Positions 20,525-29,735 of a DNA stretch of 30,143 nt are shown here, piece after piece (within the stretch, counting starts at the first letter, position 1; each line of letters opens with the position of its first letter). The notes beneath the pieces were generated by a model. That model was given only the letters and a program-made list of their open reading frames with translations, did no database searches and had not been told where the DNA came from. The translations under genes and the position numbers were made by a program. This DNA comes from a virus: the IMG/VR virus record IMGVR_UViG_3300033981_000320, positions 1 to 30,143 of that record; one strand, given 5' to 3'.

Positions 20525-22948
20525 ATGGCAAAGTCGATCACACCGAACGACCTCACGCAGGTCGCCATCCAGCCGTCAGCGTCCCCCATCGCGCTCAACG
20601 TCCTCCCGGCACCCGGGCAGCGACTCGCGGGGAACACCCTCCAGCAGGTCGGTGAGTCCCTTGCGGCCTTCAGCCCCGCCCTCCAGGGAATGCTGGCGCA
20701 GCGCGTGGACGAGGACAAGCGGCAGCTTGCGGCGATGGGTGCCGCCGTTGACTTCTCCAAGGCGTTCGACGTTCCGATGGACGCTTCCCCCGTGGATCGC
20801 CAGGCTGCCCTCAACGACCTCTTCAAGAAGGCCATCGCCAAGCAGGGTGGCCCAGACTCCGCGAACCCGTTCTTCCTGATCGCCGCAAGGCAGAACTTCG
20901 GTCGTGCCGTGGGCCTTCGCTACCGCAACGCCCTCGCATCCCTCCAGGCCGAGGCGACCAACCCCGACTCCCCTGCGGCATTCGGGGACATCGCCCGGAA
21001 GGCCGCGGAGATGGCCGGGGCATCCGAGGCGACCAAGGACGTCTACGGTGCCTCCGGGTTCGCCTCCGTCGCGCAGGAGGTCAACGCCGAGATGAGCATC
21101 CGCTTCCAGGAGGAGCTCAGGAAGCGGCAGGAGTTCGTCAGCACGGAGCGGGCGCAGAACGGCATCGCGGATGCCCTCAAGGTCGCCGCGGCCAACCCGG
21201 AGGGATTCAAGATGGAGTCCCCGGTGGGGCAGGCGATGCAGCAGATCATCGACTCCTACCAGCTCACCACGACCGATCCGGAGACCTCCCGGAGGATGGT
21301 CATCGGTGCCTTCCAGAACGCCATGAGGTCGGCACGGGACGAGTCGGATGCCGAGGAGATGGCGAATGCCCTCGGAACCGCATCCTTCGGGAAGGCCGCC
21401 ATCCGGGACAACGTCGCCCTCTACGCCCGCATCCTGACCATCAAGGACGAGAGGATCCGGGAGATCGAGGCAGAGGAGATCAAGAAGGACCGGGTGTTCC
21501 GCCAGCAGGTCACCAAGGGTGTCCGGGACATCTACGGGATGGGCCTCGCGGACGAGGTCTCCGCCCAGATCCTCGCGGGCAACGACGACCAGGCACAGGT
21601 CATCCTCGAGAAGAAGATCGACGAGTGGCGGACCAAGAACCCTGACCTCGACCCGACCATCGCCAACATGGTCCGCTTCGAGGTGCAGAAGGACCTGTCG
21701 GGCATGACGTCCGCCGTGGGCACCCAGCGCAACGCCATGAACGCCCGCCTGTTCGAGCAGGGGTTCGACCTGGTGGACGACGGCATCCTCAGCTCCGCAG
21801 ACTCCCTGCGTGGATGGATGCAGGACCGTGGGCTGACCATCGACCAGCAGATGAACCTCAAGCGGTACTTCGACGCCAACGTCGGGGTGGTCCGCACGGC
21901 TGCATCGACCTATGCCTCCCAGAAGGGCAAGGAGATCCAGCAGCGGATCCTGACCGGCATGGCCTCCGGAGGGATGCTCCCGGTCAACCCCCAGACGATG
22001 CAGCCCATGATCGGGCCCGAGCAGCTCGACCAGGCGCAGACCCTCGAGGAGTCGTGGCGTGACGGGGCCTTCAAGGAGGTCCAGCGGTTCGTCCGCGGGG
22101 AAGCCAAGGACCCTGCCTCGGGGATGACCTACGAGCAGATCAAGCGGGAGAGCGGCACCGAGGCTGCCAACCGCAGCATCAGCGGGGTCCTCGACTCCTA
22201 CTACGACTCCCGGATCAAGTCCTACAACGAGGTCCAACGGGCCAACAAGGCTGCGGCGGATGCAGGGGTCAAGGTCGGCAAGGCGGAACCCACGCCGACT
22301 CAGGCGTTCACGCAGGACCAGGCGCTCCTCGTCAAGGGATCCGTGGACACCCTGGCACAGTCCTTCGAGTCCATCCCCATGAACGTGGGGCAGCAGGAGG
22401 AAGCGGTCAAGGTCGGGCTCGACCAGGAGATCACCGACATCTATGAGATCGGTCGGAACTTCAGCGTGGTCCCGCAGACCTTCCGCGGACGTGCCACGGT
22501 TGACGAGAGGCTCCTCGCCAAGAGGCTGTCGGAGCAGTTCAAGGTGGCCTCCACGCAGGGTGTCGCCAAGGCAGTCCGCATGGGCTTCCTCCTCAACGAC
22601 AGCATCGAGTTCACCCCTGACTCCGTCCTCCAGCAGTACGGTCGGGTGCGTCGATCCCTGCTCTCCGGGCTCTCCCCGAAGGAAATCCTCGCCAACGAAA
22701 CCTATGAGGGTCTCCCGGTCTTCGGGACCGTCCTCCCTGCCCGTGGGCAGGCCCTCGAGTTCTCCTTCTCCGTGCCTTGCTTCCGGAACAGGTCCGAGAT
22801 GGCAAGCGCCGACACCGTCAACAAGGTCATGGATGCCCTCGGGCTCCCCCAGGACCGGGGCCTGCGCGAGGCTTGGGTGGCCCGTCAGGCGACCCTCCTC
22901 CGACTCTCCGAGACCGTCCAGCGAATGAACACCGGCGGACGTCTCTGA
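20525..22948 (+). CDS. Internal virion protein C (T7 gp15-like)
   Basis: This is a large, mostly helical ejection protein of 807 residues (T7 gp15 747). The N-terminal NALPAPGQRLAGNTLQQ-like stretch (VLPAPGQRLAGNTLQQVGES) and repeated Gln/Glu/Lys helices match the family. It would form the periplasmic part of the ejection tube with the following protein. The gene starts immediately after the previous stop. A few weak hydrophobic patches appear but no clear membrane helix. I saw no enzyme motif. Confidence 0.88.
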   Translation: MAKSITPNDLTQVAIQPSASPIALNVLPAPGQRLAGNTLQQVGESLAAFSPALQGMLAQRVDEDKRQLAAMGAAVDFSKAFDVPMDASPVDRQAALNDLFKKAIAKQGGPDSANPFFLIAARQNFGRAVGLRYRNALASLQAEATNPDSPAAFGDIARKAAEMAGASEATKDVYGASGFASVAQEVNAEMSIRFQEELRKRQEFVSTERAQNGIADALKVAAANPEGFKMESPVGQAMQQIIDSYQLTTTDPETSRRMVIGAFQNAMRSARDESDAEEMANALGTASFGKAAIRDNVALYARILTIKDERIREIEAEEIKKDRVFRQQVTKGVRDIYGMGLADEVSAQILAGNDDQAQVILEKKIDEWRTKNPDLDPTIANMVRFEVQKDLSGMTSAVGTQRNAMNARLFEQGFDLVDDGILSSADSLRGWMQDRGLTIDQQMNLKRYFDANVGVVRTAASTYASQKGKEIQQRILTGMASGGMLPVNPQTMQPMIGPEQLDQAQTLEESWRDGAFKEVQRFVRGEAKDPASGMTYEQIKRESGTEAANRSISGVLDSYYDSRIKSYNEVQRANKAAADAGVKVGKAEPTPTQAFTQDQALLVKGSVDTLAQSFESIPMNVGQQEEAVKVGLDQEITDIYEIGRNFSVVPQTFRGRATVDERLLAKRLSEQFKVASTQGVAKAVRMGFLLNDSIEFTPDSVLQQYGRVRRSLLSGLSPKEILANETYEGLPVFGTVLPARGQALEFSFSVPCFRNRSEMASADTVNKVMDALGLPQDRGLREAWVARQATLLRLSETVQRMNTGGRL

Positions 22949-22961
22949 ACGAACCACACAC

Positions 22962-25900
22962 ATGCAAGACAACCAGGAATCCGGGCACTTTTCCCAGGAG
23001 GAGCTCGATGCCATCGTCAGCGGTGGCGTCACCCCCAAGCTCCCCACGGACTTCGGTACGCCTCCGCAGGAGGAGCCCGAGCAACCCATCTGGGACACCG
23101 CCGATGCCGTCATGGCCGTTCCCCGTGGTGTCGTCGGGTTCGGCAAGAGCGTCTGGAACCTGGCCGACTGGGCATCCTTCGACCTGCTCCCCGACTGGCA
23201 CACGAACCCACTCGGGACCTCAAAGTCAACCGTGGGTGGCTTCGTCGAGGGCATCTCCCAGATTGCCGCAGGCTTCGGCGCGGGTGGCCTTGCCCTCAAG
23301 GCTGCCACCAAGATCCCCGGTGCGGTCGGTGCTGCCTCGGCGTGGCTGAGTGGAGCGGGTGGAGGCGCTGCCGGGGTGGTCCGTGGCGGTCTCACCAAGG
23401 GTGCCATCGCTGACTTCATCTCGTTCGAGGGCAACGCAGGACGCCTCTCCGACCTCCTCGTCGAGACCGACAACCCGGCCCTGAACAACGCGGTCACCCA
23501 GTACCTCGCCACCGACATGGAGGACGGGGAACTCGAGGGTCGCCTCAAGAACGCCCTCGAAGGCGCTGTCCTCGGCGTGGCCCTCGAAGGCGTCATCGCC
23601 GGCATCAAGGGTTCCGCCAAGGCGGTCAAGACCTACCGGGCGGCCAAGGCTGCCGGGGCATCCGAAGAGGCTGCGGTCAAGCAGGCGCTCGACGTCTCCG
23701 GTGATGACCTGAGGAGCGGACAGGAGCTCCTGGAGAAGGCTGAGTTCGAGGATGTCTCTCCGACCAGACCGGAGCAGGCGGTTGATGCCGGAACCGAGAT
23801 GGAGTCCGCATTCAAGGTCGAGGAGCCTCCGGTCCGCACGTTCGAGAAGTCGGACTACGAGATCAATCGTGGCAGCGGTGCCATCATCGACCGGATCAAC
23901 CGAGAGGCAAGCCAGGGACGCCTCGACCGTGCCGACGCCAACTTCATGGTTGGGCTGGTGAGCCGGCTTGGAGATGACGTGTTCAAAAGGTTCGGGGTTC
24001 GCTTCCGAAACCTCGGGGACACCACCCAGGGCACGTTCAACTTCCTCACCGACATCATCACGGTCAGCACCCAGGCAACGGACAAGACCCGAACCTTCGT
24101 CCATGAGGTCTGGCATTCCATGACCGGACGCCTCGACGAGAAGATGCTCGTCGCGGTCAACAAGGACTTCCAGAAGGCCCTACGGAAGTTCGAGGTCGAT
24201 CACGGCCTGAAGAAGGGAAGCCTGAAGGACGGTCTCGACTCGGCAGCCAGGAAGGTCATCAAGGAGAAGAACCTCGAGAAGTCAGAGTGGTATCGACTCA
24301 CCGACCTCGACGAGTGGGTTGCCGAGAACATGACGGACGCGACATTCGCACGTCTGGACCTCGAAGAGGACACGAAGTCCGTGTTCGGCTTCCTCCGCTA
24401 CTTCGTCTCCAACTTCCTGACCGAGTTCAAGGCCAAGTTCGGCGGCGACAAGTACAACAAGCTGGCAAAGGACTGGCTCGACAAGCGGTACGCCAAGGCT
24501 CCCGAGGTCGCCCAGGGCCTTGATCGGTCCTTCGACAGGCGGCTTGGGTACATGCGGGATGCCGAGGCCAGAGACGTCGGAGGCCCCAACTTCGGCCTCG
24601 ACGATGCCCGTGGCCTGTCCGCACCAGCAGCATCCTCAGCCGCCGTCAGGCAACTCGAGGACCTCATCAACACCGGGGCAGGCGTGGATGCGGTCGCTGC
24701 CAAGATCGAGGAACTCCGGGAAGCCGGTGTCATCAACCTCCGCCCGGTCACCAAGGACGGATCTCCGGGTTCCTACGCGGAAGCCCTCATCGCCATCAAT
24801 CAGGCCGAGGGCAACCTGGACTCGTTCGGGCCGGCATCCCCAAAGGGTTCCAACAAGCTGGCGCAGCAGCAGGCTGCGGCCAACGTAAAGGCAGCCCTCG
24901 ACAGCGGCGGACTGAACGCCGCCGAGATCAACAAGGTGGTGGTCGATGGAGTGGCATCTGCCGCCGAGCTGAACCGGAGGCTTCCGTTCCTCCTCGGCCT
25001 TGAGTCGGCCATGCGCTACCAGGCGTTGCAGGCTCTCCGCTCGGGCAGGGCCGACACCGACCAAGTGATGCAGGCGTTCACATTGGTCGCCGGGGCATCA
25101 CGAACGGTGAAGTCCTACCTCGGCAAGAACCTTCAGATGATTCAGGCGTTCGGCAACTGGGAGGGCATCATGCGCTCCTACAACGAGCTGAACCCGAGCC
25201 AGCAGGCTGCCCTCCAGGAGCGGTTCGCGGATGTCCTCCAGCTCCTCGTCTTGGATCCGAAGACCGGGCGTGATGCTGCCCGCGTTCTCACCGAAAAGGT
25301 CGTTTCCAAGAGTTTCAGGATCGGTGCAGAAGCGTTCCGCAACTCCATCCTGAGCGGAGCAAAGACCATCTTCGTGAACATGTGGTCAGCCGCAGAGGCC
25401 CTCATGCTGCCTCTTGAAAGAAGCACCGGACGCCTCCTTGCAGGGCAGGGGACGCAGGCAGCCAAGGAACTCTCGACGATCACCCGATACTGGGCTGAAT
25501 CCGGAGATGCCCTCACGGCCCTGTGGCTGTCCGTAAAGGAAAAGGGAGATTCCATCACCCTCGGTCGCGGCAACACCCAGTTCGGTGAGTTCCAGCCGCA
25601 GCGGGCCATCTCGAGCAAGAACTTCGCACGGCTGAACGCCTTCGACCCTGCCACGGGAGGCTCCGCTAGGACCATCGCAGGTCTCGCCGTGGACTTCGTC
25701 GGGCAGGTCGTCGGTCTCCCCATGCGGTTCATGGGTTCCTCCGACGAGTTCTTCACGACGCTCATGGCACGGGCTGAGTCGGACGTCGTCCTCCGCCGCA
25801 TCGTCGCGCAGGACCGCAAGCTCCCCATGACCTCCGTTCAGGTGTCCACGGAGGTTGAGCGTCTGAAGAAGCTTCTCTTCGTGGACGGTCAGCTCTACAC

Positions 25901-27584
25901 CCGCAGGACCACCCTCGAGCGTGGCATGAGGCTGGCTCGGGACAAGTACCTCCCCGCTGCGTTCCGCGAGACCCTCGAGGAGTCCGTGGCAGCCGCCAAG
26001 GGCCTCGATGCCAAGGATCCCGCCGTGCAGGCCGAGGTGTCCCGGCTCTACTCGCAGGCCGTCGAGGGTGGCAAGGTCAAGGCCGTGGGCGACCTCCGCA
26101 AGTCCAAGGACTCCGAGGTGCTCCTCAAGAGCCTCGATGCCGCCGGCAGGAAGTCACGGGCCAACCCGATGTTCATCCCGGAGGTCCAGCGGTTCGTGGA
26201 CCAGAACTGGGATGCCTACGTCGATGAGGACTTCATGGGGGCCGGCCTCGGGGCCAACCTACAGGGACAGACCGGGCAGGACTACAAGATCCTCCAGAAG
26301 GCGTCGTCTGAGATCGAGCGTCGTGTCCGCGAGGCAACCTGGAAGCGCGAGTACGACGACATGGCCGAGTCATCGGTCTACGGCACCCGCCTCGTCGGCA
26401 ACATCGGCAAGGCAACCGCAAGTGCCGTCAGCCACGTCCCGGCCCTCCAGCTGGTGGTGCCGTTCATCCGCACCCCAACGAACCTCCTGGCGTTCGTCAC
26501 CGACCGAAACCCGGTTGGCCGCATGTACGACTGGGTGCAGGCTGCCCGTGCCGGGGACAAGGAGGCCGTTGCCGAGGCGACCGGAAGGCTTGCCACGGGC
26601 ACCCTCCTCTACACCACGGGAATCGCCCTTGCCGCCAACGGGATGGTCACGGGCAGGGGTCCCAAGGATCCCGAGCTCCGGAAGCAGCTCCTCGCCTCCG
26701 GGTGGATGCCGTACTCCTTCCGCTTCGGGGACACCTACGTCTCCTACGGCAGGAACGACCCCATCGCCACCTTCCTCGGGCTGGTCGCGGACACCTTCGA
26801 GATCGCCTCGAACACCTACGACCCGTCCCCGGAGGACCAGGATGCCGTCATGCAGATCGCCACGGCGGTCATCGGCTCGGTGGCGAACAACGTCACCAAC
26901 AAGAGCTACCTCCGGGGCATCGTGACCACCCTCGGTGCCCTCACGGGCGACGAGAACGACTTCAAGAGGCTCCAGCGCCAGTACGCGGGTGCCATCGTCC
27001 CCAACGTCTTTGCCCAGGCAGAGACCTACGGCATGGACCCCGATGTCCGCGAGGTCCGCTCCATGATGGATGCCATCCGTGCGCGACTCCCCGGCTACGG
27101 GGATTCCGTGGACAAGGTCCGCAATGCCCTCGGGGAACCCCTCAAGGGCAACGAAGGGTGGGGCAGCATGTTCCTCCCCGGGACCGCCTCGAGCCGCACC
27201 AAGGATCCCGTGAAGCGTGAGCTGGCGGACAGCCTCATCTCGGTCGGGGCTCCCCGGAGCACCCTGCCGGGAGGCATCGACCTCCGTGCCATCAAGCTCA
27301 AGAACGGGCAGTCCGCCTACGACCGCCTCCAGGAGCTCACGGGCCAGATGCGGATCAACGGCAAGTCGGTCAAGGACCAGCTCTCCTCCCTGATCCAGAG
27401 CCCCTTCTACCGGCAGCTCCCGCAGATGGGACAGGACAACCTCGATTCACCCCGCGTGTCCCTCGTCCGTGGATACGTCTCCAACTACCGCAGGGCTGCC
27501 ATGCAGCAGCTCATGCAGGAATCCCCTGAACTCGCCAGGGCCGTGGCTCACAGCCGCGAGGTCAAGGCTTCCATGCTCCGCTGA
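22962..27584 (+). CDS. Giant internal virion protein D (T7 gp16-like) with HEXXH metallopeptidase motif and LPD38-like domain
   Basis: This is a 1540-residue ejection protein (T7 gp16 1318). The N-terminal 80 residues are acidic and disordered; a Gly/Ala-rich hydrophobic segment follows (about 90-145), possibly membrane-active. No lytic transglycosylase motif was found. Instead RTFVHEVWHSMTGR contains HEXXH (His381, Glu382, His385), and DEWVAEN about 66-70 residues later offers Glu451 or Glu455 as a third zinc ligand, a zincin-type pattern. An LPMRFMGSSDEFFTTLMARAE block follows near 920-940, then SGWMPYSFRFGDTYVSYGR and NDPIATFLGL near 1246-1275, resembling large polyvalent protein domain LPD38. 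A hydrophobic segment precedes it (GTLLYTTGIALAANGM). The position after gp15-like fixes its role; peptidase activity is inferred. Confidence 0.88.
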   Translation: MQDNQESGHFSQEELDAIVSGGVTPKLPTDFGTPPQEEPEQPIWDTADAVMAVPRGVVGFGKSVWNLADWASFDLLPDWHTNPLGTSKSTVGGFVEGISQIAAGFGAGGLALKAATKIPGAVGAASAWLSGAGGGAAGVVRGGLTKGAIADFISFEGNAGRLSDLLVETDNPALNNAVTQYLATDMEDGELEGRLKNALEGAVLGVALEGVIAGIKGSAKAVKTYRAAKAAGASEEAAVKQALDVSGDDLRSGQELLEKAEFEDVSPTRPEQAVDAGTEMESAFKVEEPPVRTFEKSDYEINRGSGAIIDRINREASQGRLDRADANFMVGLVSRLGDDVFKRFGVRFRNLGDTTQGTFNFLTDIITVSTQATDKTRTFVHEVWHSMTGRLDEKMLVAVNKDFQKALRKFEVDHGLKKGSLKDGLDSAARKVIKEKNLEKSEWYRLTDLDEWVAENMTDATFARLDLEEDTKSVFGFLRYFVSNFLTEFKAKFGGDKYNKLAKDWLDKRYAKAPEVAQGLDRSFDRRLGYMRDAEARDVGGPNFGLDDARGLSAPAASSAAVRQLEDLINTGAGVDAVAAKIEELREAGVINLRPVTKDGSPGSYAEALIAINQAEGNLDSFGPASPKGSNKLAQQQAAANVKAALDSGGLNAAEINKVVVDGVASAAELNRRLPFLLGLESAMRYQALQALRSGRADTDQVMQAFTLVAGASRTVKSYLGKNLQMIQAFGNWEGIMRSYNELNPSQQAALQERFADVLQLLVLDPKTGRDAARVLTEKVVSKSFRIGAEAFRNSILSGAKTIFVNMWSAAEALMLPLERSTGRLLAGQGTQAAKELSTITRYWAESGDALTALWLSVKEKGDSITLGRGNTQFGEFQPQRAISSKNFARLNAFDPATGGSARTIAGLAVDFVGQVVGLPMRFMGSSDEFFTTLMARAESDVVLRRIVAQDRKLPMTSVQVSTEVERLKKLLFVDGQLYTRRTTLERGMRLARDKYLPAAFRETLEESVAAAKGLDAKDPAVQAEVSRLYSQAVEGGKVKAVGDLRKSKDSEVLLKSLDAAGRKSRANPMFIPEVQRFVDQNWDAYVDEDFMGAGLGANLQGQTGQDYKILQKASSEIERRVREATWKREYDDMAESSVYGTRLVGNIGKATASAVSHVPALQLVVPFIRTPTNLLAFVTDRNPVGRMYDWVQAARAGDKEAVAEATGRLATGTLLYTTGIALAANGMVTGRGPKDPELRKQLLASGWMPYSFRFGDTYVSYGRNDPIATFLGLVADTFEIASNTYDPSPEDQDAVMQIATAVIGSVANNVTNKSYLRGIVTTLGALTGDENDFKRLQRQYAGAIVPNVFAQAETYGMDPDVREVRSMMDAIRARLPGYGDSVDKVRNALGEPLKGNEGWGSMFLPGTASSRTKDPVKRELADSLISVGAPRSTLPGGIDLRAIKLKNGQSAYDRLQELTGQMRINGKSVKDQLSSLIQSPFYRQLPQMGQDNLDSPRVSLVRGYVSNYRRAAMQQLMQESPELARAVAHSREVKASMLR

Positions 27585-27595
27585 GAACCACAACA

Positions 27596-28927
27596 ATGCC
27601 ATACGCAAGCGTCACCTACACGGCCACCAACGGCCAGACCGTGTTCGGTCCCGTCACGTTCCCCGGCGGGGCCGCACTCCAGTCCTCGCACATCAAGGTC
27701 TACCTCAACGGGAGCCTGGTGACGAAAGCAACCGTCTCGGGGAGCCTCAGCGCACCCTCGGTGACCTTGGAATCCGGGGCAGCCGCAGGGGACAACGTCC
27801 GGATCGAGCGGCAGACCCCGACCACGGCGGCAACGCGCCTCGTTGACTTCGAGGATGGAGACGTCCTCACGGCATCCGACCTCGACACGGCGATGCTCAA
27901 CAACCTCTACGTCGCCCAGGAGGCCAACGACGTGGGTGCCAACGGTCTGCCCCTGGACCCCGTGAACAACGTGTGGAACGCAGGAGGACGAAAGATCGTC
28001 GGTGGGGTGAACCCAAGCGCATCCACGGACTTCGCAACCAAGGGATACGTCGATTCGGTGGCATTCGGGCCGTCCTCGGGGACCGTGACCAGCGTGGGCC
28101 TGACGATGCCCAGCATCTTCACCGTAAGCAACTCACCGATCCTCAGCTCCGGTGACCTCAACGTCGGGTTCTCCAAGTTCGACCAGAACAAGGTGCTTGC
28201 CGCACCGTCGAACGGAGCCGGCATCCCCGACTTCCGTGTCCTCGCCGCTGCCGACATCCCGAACCTGACCGCGTCCAAGATCACGGACTTCACCACGGCT
28301 GTCCGCACGAACCGCCTCGACCAGATGGCGACCCCGACTGGTTCCGTGGGCATGGGCAGCCAGCTCGTCACGTCGGTCGCAACCCCGGTCAATGTCTCCG
28401 ATGCAGCCACCAAGGGCTACGTCGATTCCAAGGGTTTCATGGATTGGAACATCAACCCAATCACGGCCACGGTCGTCTCGACCTCCACGGTGCAGGTTGA
28501 GTGCCGCCTGTCCAACTCGGTCAACTCGCGCCTCAACGTCGTCACCTACAAGAGTGCGACAAACGCATTCGCCGAGAACAGCGGGCAGAACTTCTTCCGG
28601 ATCAACAACAACACCTCCAACCCCATCAAGATCCTGCTCATGTACAGCCGGTCGAGGTGGGGCCTCACGGGAGTATCAAACGTCCCGAGCCCGGACGATG
28701 TCCTCAACCCGTGGGGCTTCCTGGTCCTGAACCCCAATGACGACGAATACAACCCGGGAACCGGAGTCGGCGGCGAGATCACCATCGCCGCCAACAGCTT
28801 CTATTACTTCAAGTACACGGGTGCGTCCGGTGCAGGCTGGGGCAACGAACCGAACTTCACGGACTCCGGGACAGGCACCGCCGGGACGCAGGCCTCCTGG
28901 CGCATGTGGTTCCTCCGGTTGAGCTGA
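27596..28927 (+). CDS. Tail fibre protein, T7 gp17 N-terminal type
   Basis: This receptor-binding fibre has 443 residues (T7 gp17 553). The N-terminal attachment domain (YASVTYTATNGQTVFG, HIKVYLNG, VRIERQTPTT, LTASDLDTAMLNNLY; about 3-105) is the conserved tail-binding part. The shaft contains two copies of ATKGYVDS (from about residues 147 and 271), a motif repeated in many trimeric fibres. The C-terminal ~150 residues, rich in Asn, Thr and Gly and ending in SWRMWFLRLS, are host-specific and not recognised. The gene starts 11 nt after internal protein D. The holin-like gene follows 2 nt after the stop. Confidence 0.94.
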   Translation: MPYASVTYTATNGQTVFGPVTFPGGAALQSSHIKVYLNGSLVTKATVSGSLSAPSVTLESGAAAGDNVRIERQTPTTAATRLVDFEDGDVLTASDLDTAMLNNLYVAQEANDVGANGLPLDPVNNVWNAGGRKIVGGVNPSASTDFATKGYVDSVAFGPSSGTVTSVGLTMPSIFTVSNSPILSSGDLNVGFSKFDQNKVLAAPSNGAGIPDFRVLAAADIPNLTASKITDFTTAVRTNRLDQMATPTGSVGMGSQLVTSVATPVNVSDAATKGYVDSKGFMDWNINPITATVVSTSTVQVECRLSNSVNSRLNVVTYKSATNAFAENSGQNFFRINNNTSNPIKILLMYSRSRWGLTGVSNVPSPDDVLNPWGFLVLNPNDDEYNPGTGVGGEITIAANSFYYFKYTGASGAGWGNEPNFTDSGTGTAGTQASWRMWFLRLS

Positions 28928-28929
28928 CC

Positions 28930-29145
28930 ATGACCCAGCAGCACCACGACGAGCTGTTCCTCGCCATCGGTCGTCTCGAGGGCAAGGTCGATTCCCTGCT
29001 CTCCATGCAGGGCCACCAGCAGGAGCAGATCAAGGACCACGACAACCGCCTGCGGGACCTCGAACACGCCCGCTCGTTCATCATCGGGGGAGCCGGGGCA
29101 GTCTCGGCTGCCGTGTCCCTCCTCATCCACCTCTTCTCAAAGTAA
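28930..29145 (+). CDS. Holin-like protein (coiled coil plus C-terminal membrane helix, XhlA type)
   Basis: This 71-residue protein is read from ATG 28930, which follows the tail-fibre stop by two bases; a GTG at 28906 would sit inside the fibre gene. A polar coiled coil (about 8-46: GRLEGKVDSLL..., KDHDNRLRDLEHA) precedes one membrane helix (FIIGGAGAVSAAVSLLIHLF, 50-69). This is the layout of XhlA/haemolysin-type holins. Size and place (after fibre, before terminase small) match T7 gp17.5. It would permeabilise the inner membrane at lysis. Confidence 0.82.
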   Translation: MTQQHHDELFLAIGRLEGKVDSLLSMQGHQQEQIKDHDNRLRDLEHARSFIIGGAGAVSAAVSLLIHLFSK

Positions 29146-29149
29146 CCAC

Positions 29150-29518
29150 ATGCAGACCGTCACCCTCGTCAACCAGGCCGCTGGATCGGCCATCACCGGA
29201 ACCGCGACCGCCTACCGCCCCGTCGTTGGCTACACCAGCGTCTTCGTCGCGGAGGTCAAGGCGACCGCTACGGCTACCCCGACCACCTCGGGCACCGTTG
29301 CCCTCCAGGGCTCCCTCGACGGCGTGGACTGGGTCACCATCGACTCTTTCCTCGTCTCCGCGATGACCCTCCCTGTCGGGGTCACCCCTGACTGGACATC
29401 GAACGGCGGCTACCGCACCTACGTCAAGGTCGTCCAGGGCTTCCCGCTGATGCGCGTCTGCACCTCGGCGGCCATCGGCAGCAACCACACCCTGATCGCC
29501 TACGTCGCCAATGGCTGA
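29150..29518 (+). CDS. Beta-rich protein of unknown function, possible virion decoration
   Basis: This protein of 122 residues has no firm family. Alternating Thr/Val/Ala strands (VTLVNQAAGSAITGTATAYR, TSGTVALQGSLDGVDWVTID) suggest an immunoglobulin-like or jelly-roll fold; phrases such as VALQGSLDGVDW are frequent in phage head-decoration or fibre-associated proteins. No signal or membrane segment is seen. It lies between holin and small terminase, where T7 has nothing comparable, and overlaps the small terminase start by 8 nt. Confidence 0.72.
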   Translation: MQTVTLVNQAAGSAITGTATAYRPVVGYTSVFVAEVKATATATPTTSGTVALQGSLDGVDWVTIDSFLVSAMTLPVGVTPDWTSNGGYRTYVKVVQGFPLMRVCTSAAIGSNHTLIAYVANG

Positions 29519-29732
29519 CAAACAGGTCCTCAAGGACCTCCACTCCCTCCTCTGCGGGGAACTGGTGCGCCGGATCCAGTCCGGTGAGGCCACCCCGGCT
29601 GACCTCAACGTCGCCCGCCAGATGCTCAAGGACAACTGCATCGACCAGGCGGCACTCGAGGGAACCCCCATGCTGCGGCTGGCGCAGAACCTCCCCTTCG
29701 ACACAGAGGTCGAGCGCAAGTTCGGGACCTGA
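29511..29732 (+). CDS. terS: Terminase small subunit (T7 gp18-like)
   Basis: This DNA-recognition subunit of the packaging motor is small: 73 residues against 89 in T7 gp18. It is helical throughout: KQVLKDLHSLLCGELVRRIQ, TPADLNVARQMLKDNCID and an acidic/aromatic-free end (VERKFGT). The LNVARQMLKDN segment is typical of the family. It is directly followed by the large terminase in the same reading frame, separated by TGA CGC and a TTG start. Confidence 0.85.
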   Translation: MADKQVLKDLHSLLCGELVRRIQSGEATPADLNVARQMLKDNCIDQAALEGTPMLRLAQNLPFDTEVERKFGT

Positions 29733-29735
29733 CGC

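Noticed and set aside
20576-23629. Long reverse-strand open frame of 1017 codons (and others at 5022-6854, 16905-18512, 401-1411, 7249-8817)
   Set aside because: They lie opposite clear phage genes, have Leu/Val/Gly/Asp/His-biased composition expected from the complement of GC3-rich codons, and show no family motifs.
28906-28929. Earlier GTG start for the holin-like gene
   Set aside because: It lies in the tail-fibre coding end. ATG 28930 follows the fibre stop and gives a normal holin length.
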